DNA of 46,972 nucleotides from Chloroflexota bacterium. Its GTDB lineage: Bacteria > Chloroflexota > Anaerolineae > Promineifilales > Promineifilaceae. Below the pieces are notes generated by a model. That model saw only the letters and a program-made list of their open reading frames with translations, was not told the DNA's origin and did not search any database. A program made the position numbers and the translations under genes. Numbering within the stretch: the stretch's first letter is position 1; every line of letters starts with the position of its first letter. Shown piece after piece: positions 42,545-46,972 of the stretch. The stretch spans positions 1 to 46,972 of the forward strand of contig JAJRYT010000145.1 in NCBI GenBank assembly GCA_024275635.1. The letters are read 5' to 3'.

Positions 42545-43123
42545 ATGAAAAAAAGATTGGTTGCATTCATCAGCCTGGTCGCTTTGCTGGCGATCACTGT
42601 AATACCCGTATTTGCTTTTAGTAGTATTCAGTTCCTGGTCACTGACAATAAAACCTCGCAGCCCTGGGGAACAACCGCCGGACAGTCATATAGAATTTTC
42701 GTCACTGGCAGCGTTTCTGGCACACTCCTGGATACAACTACACTAACCACGCCCGCCGATCCGGTTTTAGACTTTACCTGTTCATATGGGGGAGCATGCC
42801 CTCCCGTCGCGGCAACAACGTTGACAGCGCCTGCTGCCGGCGAAACAGTAACCGTTTTCATTATTTTGACCGGAACAAATGGGAATCCTTCAACGATCAC
42901 AGAGAGCTACACTCAACCTCCTGTAGACCTGGGGACTTTCACCATTAACCGGCAATCAGGCACCGGCCCAACGGCCGTTACCCTCGCCGACTTCACCCCC
43001 GCCCCGACAACGACCGCCTTCCCCCTGATTGCCGCCGCCTTCATCATGTTGGGCAGCGCCAGCTACCTCCTGCTGCGCCGTCGCACCACCCAGGCCACAG
43101 TTCGGGCCTATCAAGAAAAGTAA
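42545..43123 (+). CDS. Small secreted protein with C-terminal membrane anchor
   Basis: A 192-residue protein with a signal peptide (MKKRLVAFISLVALLAITVI, cleaved near FA-FS), beta-rich middle with two Cys (FTCSYGGACP), a Thr/Pro-rich segment, then TTAFPLIAAAFIMLGSASYL and a basic LLLRRRTTQ tail. The signal-linker-TM-Arg ending resembles sorting-signal proteins, but no LPXTG is seen. Function unknown. GGAGG lies 8 nt before ATG 42545. Monocistronic, with a shared terminator behind it. Confidence 0.75.
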   Translation: MKKRLVAFISLVALLAITVIPVFAFSSIQFLVTDNKTSQPWGTTAGQSYRIFVTGSVSGTLLDTTTLTTPADPVLDFTCSYGGACPPVAATTLTAPAAGETVTVFIILTGTNGNPSTITESYTQPPVDLGTFTINRQSGTGPTAVTLADFTPAPTTTAFPLIAAAFIMLGSASYLLLRRRTTQATVRAYQEK

Positions 43124-43149
43124 TTTATTTTATTCCATCCATCCCCCAT

Positions 43150-43187
43150 AAAAACACCCTTCTGCTGTTAGGTAGGAGGGTGTTTTT
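43150..43187. terminator. Bidirectional terminator between convergent genes
   Basis: aaaaacaccct (43150-43160) and agggtgttttt (43177-43187) form an 11-bp stem with A and T tails. The stop codon of the transporter gene (43168-43170) lies in the loop. Confidence 0.85.
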
Positions 43188-44604
43188 GTTCCTTTTCGGC
43201 CCGGAGAATGCGCTGCTGGGCCAACTGCCGCTGAATCGCCTCATAACTTTCCCGGTCTAACGGATAGCGCCAGGCCACCAACACCGATAACACCAACATA
43301 ATGGCCGGCAGGACGCCAACAAAAAAACGCAGCGCCCGCAACGCGCTTTCCGGCTGGGCGATATAGGCGCTGCCCGTTGTGCCGCTGATGAAACCGGTCG
43401 CCGACAAGACATGCCCCACAATAAAAATAGCAACCGCCGACGCCATTTTGCGAAAGAAGACGAGATACCCGGCATAAACGCCCTCGCGCCGCTTACCCGT
43501 TTTTAGCTCATCCTCCTCAACCACATCGGCAACGATGGCCCAGGGGACGGCGTTGGCCGCCCCAAACCCCATCCCGGCGAAGATAGCGGCCACCAGCACC
43601 CAGTTCTGCCCGCCTGGCGGCGCCTGGCTGAGGATGAGCAGGACGACGGCCATGAAGGACATGCTGCCGATGTAGGTGTTGCGTTTGCCGTAGCGGCGCA
43701 TGAGCCGGACGACCAGGGGCATGGTCAAAAAGGCCACGCCCATCACAACGGCCAAAATCAAGTTGTCGAAACCGGGGTCTACACGCACATAATCCACCAA
43801 GAAGCGCACAAAGACAATCAGCATCACATCTACCGTGGCGAAGCTTAACAGGTAAATGATGGCTCCCAGGCGAAACGGCCGATTACTAAACACTTCGCGG
43901 AAGGTTTGCAACGGCCGTATCGGGTCCTTATCCGGCAGGCGTTCCGGCTCCTCAATATGCCGGAACAAAATCAGCAGCGGCGCCGCCAGCGTCACACCCC
44001 AAATCGCCGCCGCCAGCGCATACCCGGTCCGAATCCCGTCCGTCCCGCCGCCAAACCAGCTGCTAAAAACATTCTCAGCCAAAAGCTTAAAAAGCCCCCC
44101 CGTCACCAAAGCCGCAAAAATGGAGACGCCCATGCGCCAGCCGGCCAGGTTGCTGCGCTCGTCGTAATCCTCACTTAATTCCGGCGTTAAGGCCGTGTAG
44201 GGCACATTGACGATGGTGTACAGGGTGTCGAAGATGAGAAAAACGGCGCCGTAGTAAATCGCCAGGCCGCGACTGGTTGAGATAGGCGGCACAAAGAACA
44301 TGAAGAAGAAGGCCAGTCCAAAAGGGATGGCGCCAAAGAGGAGGAACGGCCGTCTCCGCCCCCAGCGTGTTTGCAGACGATCACTTATCATCCCCACCAG
44401 CGGATCATTGATACCGTCCCAGATTTTGCCGACCAGCGCCACTGTCCCCGCCAACGAAGCCTCAATCCCCACGACATTCGTCAAAAAGATAAACCAAAAC
44501 GCATTCCGCGCCGTCGTTGCCGCTGACGCTCCCCAATCACCCAAGCCATAAATAAACTTCGTTTTGCGCGGCAGCGTCGTCAGCTTCATTTGATCATCTT
44601 GCAT
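43168..44604 (-). CDS. GPH-family sugar:cation symporter (MFS_2)
   Basis: A 478-residue 12-TM transporter of the glycoside-pentoside-hexuronide family. Motifs are FIYGLGDWGASAATTARNAF at the first helix, WDGINDPLVGMISDRLQTRW followed by GRRRPFLLFG, and the late DVVEEDELKTGKRREGVYAG, all diagnostic. It probably imports a disaccharide or sugar acid with Na+ or H+. The start ATG 44604 has AGGA 6 nt upstream; MKLTTL five codons on is an alternative. No sugar-metabolism genes are adjacent, so the substrate is open. Confidence 0.9.
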   Translation of the reverse strand: MQDDQMKLTTLPRKTKFIYGLGDWGASAATTARNAFWFIFLTNVVGIEASLAGTVALVGKIWDGINDPLVGMISDRLQTRWGRRRPFLLFGAIPFGLAFFFMFFVPPISTSRGLAIYYGAVFLIFDTLYTIVNVPYTALTPELSEDYDERSNLAGWRMGVSIFAALVTGGLFKLLAENVFSSWFGGGTDGIRTGYALAAAIWGVTLAAPLLILFRHIEEPERLPDKDPIRPLQTFREVFSNRPFRLGAIIYLLSFATVDVMLIVFVRFLVDYVRVDPGFDNLILAVVMGVAFLTMPLVVRLMRRYGKRNTYIGSMSFMAVVLLILSQAPPGGQNWVLVAAIFAGMGFGAANAVPWAIVADVVEEDELKTGKRREGVYAGYLVFFRKMASAVAIFIVGHVLSATGFISGTTGSAYIAQPESALRALRFFVGVLPAIMLVLSVLVAWRYPLDRESYEAIQRQLAQQRILRAEKEQKHPPT

Positions 44605-44701
44605 GAATTATCCTAGCGGCTACAACCTAAAACACTTGTGCATCGGGTAAGTGGCGGGAACATTTTCCCCGTTCCAGCGTTTACAACATATGGCCGTTCA
44701 G

Positions 44702-44731
44702 ACCTGCGAGGTTTCGGAAAACCTCGCAGGT
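44702..44731. repeat. REP-like palindrome acctgcgaggttt
   Basis: acctgcgaggttt, cgg, aaaacctcgcaggt. It is the intact-type copy of the repeat found inside the coding sequence at 40488-40516. It lies 30 nt upstream of the small membrane protein ATG. Confidence 0.85.
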
Positions 44732-44760
44732 TTCCAGAGGCACAAATTCGGAGGTGCAAA

Positions 44761-45087
44761 ATGCCAACTTTTTATATGCTGTTTTGGTCAATGGTCATTA
44801 TCGGTGCATTGGGCGTCTGGCGTCTGCGACAATGGGGACACATTGTCGTGGTTGCCGTCGTTACGGCCTTCGTTTTGATTTTGAGCCAATCGCTTTTTGT
44901 GCAGTTAGCCATCTCGGCCGGGGTAGACCCCAGCCAGGCGCTGTCCAATCCATCGGCATTCCTGGCCGCCGGGCCACTGGGCTGGCTGGCGCTGCTGGTA
45001 ATGCCCTGCGGCTGGCTTGGCCCTTTTATTGGCTCTAACCTGATTCAACGCTGGAACGGCCGTTATGACGGCAACTTCACAAGTTAA
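44761..45087 (+). CDS. Small three-TM membrane protein
   Basis: A 108-residue protein with hydrophobic helices FYMLFWSMVIIGALGVW, VVVAVVTAFVLILSQSLFV and PLGWLALLVMPCGWLGPFIG, and a polar C-terminus. No family recognised. The ATG at 44761 is chosen because GGAGGTG lies 6 nt upstream. The longer frame runs through the REP palindrome. Confidence 0.7.
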   Translation: MPTFYMLFWSMVIIGALGVWRLRQWGHIVVVAVVTAFVLILSQSLFVQLAISAGVDPSQALSNPSAFLAAGPLGWLALLVMPCGWLGPFIGSNLIQRWNGRYDGNFTS

Positions 45088-45097
45088 ACGGCCGACT

Positions 45098-45643
45098 TCA
45101 CCGGCCGCCTAACAGTCCCAACGCAAACCGCAATAAGCCGCGAAACAGCCACCGGCCTACACCCAGGCGGGGCGCGGCGCTCAGACTCTCCTCCATGCGC
45201 AGCATCGCCTCCAGCCACCGCCCTTGACGCAGCCGGAGCAGGCTCAGCGCCCGCAAAACCTGGCTTTGCTTCAAGGAGTCGCCCTGTTGGGCAAAGAGGG
45301 CAGCGGCCTGACTGTAACTGCGCGCCGCTTCATCCCGCCGTTTTTGCGCGGCATACAAATCACCCAGATTAGCGCTGGTTTGGGCCTGGCGGTTTATATC
45401 ATCCAGTCGGGCAAAAATGGCTGACGCTTTTTGCAGAGCGGAAACGGCCGCTTCCCAATCCCCCCGCACCCGGTAAATAACCCCCATGTTATTGAGCATT
45501 TCCCCCTCACCGGCTTCATCACCTTGAGCAGCGTAGGCAGAAACGGCCGTTTCCAACACCGCCAACGCTTCCACATATGCCCCCCGTCCAAACAAAACCA
45601 TTGCTTCCTGCTTCAACTGTTCAGGAGAACCCAATGTATCCAT
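45098..45643 (-). CDS. TPR-repeat protein
   Basis: A 181-residue helical protein with about three tetratricopeptide repeats (EALAVLETAVSAYAAQGD; NMGVIYRVRGDWEAAVSALQ; NLGDLYAAQKRRDEAARSYS) and a final basic/hydrophobic helix that could touch a membrane (RWLFRGLLRFALGLLGGR). No signal peptide. Protein-protein scaffold; partner unknown. Converges with the small membrane protein gene. Confidence 0.8.
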   Translation of the reverse strand: MDTLGSPEQLKQEAMVLFGRGAYVEALAVLETAVSAYAAQGDEAGEGEMLNNMGVIYRVRGDWEAAVSALQKASAIFARLDDINRQAQTSANLGDLYAAQKRRDEAARSYSQAAALFAQQGDSLKQSQVLRALSLLRLRQGRWLEAMLRMEESLSAAPRLGVGRWLFRGLLRFALGLLGGR

Positions 45644-45660
45644 CAGCCACCCTCACAAAC

Positions 45661-45686
45661 AAAAATGGCAGCCCCAACGCTGCCAT
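45661..45686 (-). terminator. Intrinsic terminator of the split HTH gene
   Basis: Minus-strand stem atggcag / ctgccat with an 8-nt loop, followed by TTTTT (45665-45661). It begins about 35 nt after the HTH gene's stop. Confidence 0.75.
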
Positions 45687-45720
45687 CACCCTAAACTCAT
45701 TACGTTTTACGCTTCATGTT

Positions 45721-46382
45721 TTAGAAAGTAATATCCAAGATATTCTCAGCCACCTGGCGCAGCTTTTCTACATCCATCTCGCTTAACTTTTTGGCTGTTT
45801 CCAGGTAGGGGATATTGACCGGGTTAATGAGAAATGCCTGCATGTCGGGGGGCATTTGCTTAAACTGCCGGTGCAACTTCCGTTCCGCCTCATGCCGTCC
45901 CAGCGGCCCATGATTCTCCATAAACTGGTCAACATCAGCGCCCATAACCTGGCATAACTGCTCCAAATGTAAATAAGGAACCGGAACGTTGCCGGATTCA
46001 TATGATCGAATCAACGACTCCTCTACATCCAATGCCTCAGCCAGTTCATGATGTTTTTTTGTGATTTCAGTCGCAGTTGGCGCAGCAAGACGCCAATAAC
46101 ACGGTGACGCAGCGCAATCATCCGGCCAAAATCCGGCGACTCCTCTTTCTCCAGCCTATCCGTCCCCCAAAAATAACCCATTGGAATTTTCAGGAAAATG
46201 GCCAACGCCTCCAGCTCTGGTAAAGAGATAACCTGTTCGCCCTGTTCCAACCGGGTGAATTGTTCTGGCGTAAACTCAATCACTTCGGCGCATTCTTCTA
46301 CTGAGCGACCAGTATAGGCGCGTGCATCTTGAATCAATAACCCAAGCACCTTTGCTCGCTGGTTGCTCTCTCTGTCACTCAT
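45721..46382 (-). CDS. XRE-type HTH protein split at an A AAA AAC slippery site
   Basis: The zero frame (46382-46023, ATG 46382, GGAG upstream) has a first helix-turn-helix (VEECAEVIEFTPEQFTRLEQ) and ends after RQLRLKSQKN with a stop at 46023. The -1 frame (to 45721) supplies HHELAEALDVEESLIRSYES, which is the rest of a second, XRE-like HTH, and a helical tail ending ENILDITF. The two frames are joined at 46053-46059, whose mRNA reads A AAA AAC in the zero frame, the canonical X XXY YYZ heptamer. A -1 shift joins QK with HHELAEALD and yields a protein of about 222 residues with two HTH domains. A one-base deletion in the homopolymer is the simpler alternative. Two products (short and long) would result if shifting is real. 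Confidence 0.7.
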
Positions 46383-46718
46383 CACATCTTTCTCCGGATG
46401 ATTGAACGGTCAAACTGCACTTTCCCGTTATGTTTAGCTCAAATCGTTGACGTAATCTTAGCAGAAACACAATAGATTCACAACCAGAGAAGAAAAAATG
46501 ACGAGGGGGACGCAGGAAGCAATGGGCGGCGAGGTCTTTTAATTTGTCCTTGCGACGCAATACTTTTGCTGCGCTGCAATTTACAACAGATCCATCTCCC
46601 CCAGCGACAACTGGGCGGACCGCCTACGTAATACGCAATACACAACACGTAATACGGCCAATCCTGCGAAATCCCAAAGAGCCAGTATAGCGATTTCTCG
46701 CTCGTTTTTATTTTGTAG

Positions 46719-46822
46719 CTGTACAGGTCTCTGTCATTTCGACGAGCGGAACGAGGAGAAATCTGTGCCGCCTCATGCGATAAGAAAGATGTCTCCCTCC
46801 GGTCGAAATGACACCTATACAG
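46719..46822. repeat. MITE-like inverted repeat of the gtcatttcgac type
   Basis: ctgtacaggtctctgtcatttcgac is complementary, with a 4-nt insertion, to gtcgaaatgacacctatacag. The interior keeps gaggagaaatct/agatgtctccctcc pairing. I believe such gtcatttcgac repeats occur widely in bacterial genomes; this was not checked. Confidence 0.7.
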
Positions 46823-46868
46823 TTACTTTATTTGGCGTGGTTCATTTTTGACAAAATCATCTTTACAA

Positions 46869-46897
46869 TTAGATGTGGATTGGAAATCCACATCTAA
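46869..46897. repeat. 13-bp perfect hairpin
   Basis: ttagatgtggatt, gga, aatccacatctaa. It sits 50 bp before the final terminator; what transcript it belongs to is outside the window or none. Confidence 0.65.
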
Positions 46898-46947
46898 TAC
46901 CAAAAGTGCGTTGAAACGCGCTAAAGACCCGGTTTGAGCGCATTTCA

Positions 46948-46967
46948 ACCCGTTTTCAACGGGTTTT
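46948..46967 (+). terminator. Terminator-like hairpin at the right edge
   Basis: aacccgtt / aacgggtt with a short loop and a T6 tail on the plus strand. No gene ends just before it, so it may close a small RNA or act for the minus-strand neighbour. Confidence 0.55.
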
Positions 46968-46972
46968 TTGTC

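Larger units (their letters stand above)
181..45550. repeat. Dispersed palindromic octamer ACGGCCGT, about 83 copies
   Basis: Start positions by hand: 181, 882, 1219, 1804, 1888, 2531, 3039, 4488, 6234, 6259, 6831, 7458, 8103, 9103, 10588, 11174, 12460, 12615, 13163, 14869, 15749, 15791, 16069, 16334, 16631, 16725, 19059, 20434, 21202, 21232, 22673, 22912, 23353, 23483, 23740, 24895, 25293, 25986, 27728, 27822, 28013, 28582, 28670, 29514, 29584, 29767, 29948, 30243, 31044, 31393, 31471, 31741, 33385, 33441, 33589, 33779, 34758, 34899, 35213, 35303, 35516, 35727, 36197, 36825, 37131, 37222, 38950, 39721, 39768, 39970, 40258, 40341, 40922, 40971, 41419, 41737, 41958, 42428, 42971, 43911, 44346, 45056, 45543. 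Flanks are often aa/tt or gaa/ttc. Coding copies appear as T-A-V, N/D-G-R and R-P depending on frame. Absent from the transposase remnant. Confidence 0.95.
46383..46972. other. 590-bp gene-free right edge with several dyads
   Basis: No supported gene. Contains degenerate cgtaatacgcaatac tandem units (about 46624-46654), the gtcatttcgac-type long inverted repeat (46719-46822), a 13-bp hairpin (46869-46897) and a terminator (46948-46967). No ACGGCCGT occurs here, the last copy being at 45543. Confidence 0.6.

Noticed and set aside
181-45550. ACGGCCGT as a transcription-factor operator
   Set aside because: Copies are mostly inside coding sequences and too frequent and evenly spread for a regulon.
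46375-46560. 61-codon frame upstream of the split HTH gene
   Set aside because: Lacks a start signal and overlaps the promoter region of the HTH gene.
1-46972. rRNA, tRNA or a replication origin
   Set aside because: No tRNA-like cloverleaf with CCA/anticodon pattern, rRNA segment or DnaA-box cluster was seen by eye.

Overview
This 47-kb window looks like a chromosomal stretch of a Chloroflexota bacterium, probably Anaerolineae/Ardenticatenia-like. This is inferred from gene content and style and was not checked by any search. Supporting traits are moderate GC, a secreted protein whose last residues read YLPLILK, Pro/Thr-rich stalk proteins with C-terminal anchors, FDGSDVGL repeat proteins, and many two-component and LuxR proteins. 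No rRNA, tRNA or CRISPR array was seen.

Layout. 0-4 kb: the tail of a probable FAD oxidoreductase, a cold-shock protein with a long leader hairpin, a translationally coupled nucleoside phosphorylase/GNAT pair, and a lysine 2,3-aminomutase gene cut by one in-frame TAA. 4-9.5 kb: a secreted toroid/FDGSDVGL-repeat protein and a class A penicillin-binding protein. 9.6-10.4 kb: a decayed transposase. 10.8-15.6 kb: a hybrid-free signalling block (PAS/GAF histidine kinase, membrane NarX-type kinase, NarL-type regulator). 15.7-17.3 kb: YgfZ/GcvT-like and DinB-like genes. 17.8-24.9 kb: a + strand cytochrome c maturation operon (DUF2007, ccmE of the CxxxY type, ccmF, ccmH, a ccmG-like thioredoxin, a CcmI-like/zinc-ribbon protein, a dihaem cytochrome c, an EthD-type protein); nearly every gap in it carries a hairpin. 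25-30.7 kb: a glycoamylase-like secreted protein with a frameshifted C-terminus, a metallophosphoesterase, a probably leaderless radical SAM gene, an FtsK-like protein with a degraded Walker A, and a nuclease-like protein. 30.7-33.1 kb: a LuxR-HTH/transmembrane/Kelch regulator with a TPR membrane partner. 33.4-41.8 kb: a cell-surface glycosylation block (GT4, two GT-C-like membrane proteins, two stalked SdrD-B-like surface proteins). 41.8-46.4 kb: peroxiredoxin, a small anchored secreted protein, a GPH-family transporter, a small membrane protein, a TPR protein and an HTH gene split at a canonical A AAA AAC slippery heptamer.

The signal that no gene explains is genome-scale. The palindromic octamer ACGGCCGT occurs about 83 times by hand count (about 1 expected), mostly inside genes and in all reading frames. 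It resembles the cyanobacterial HIP1 phenomenon but has a different word. Superimposed on this are several families of inverted repeats (one copy lies in frame inside a coding sequence) and 7-8-bp tandem repeats that fill gaps, build hairpins and have entered the ends of genes.
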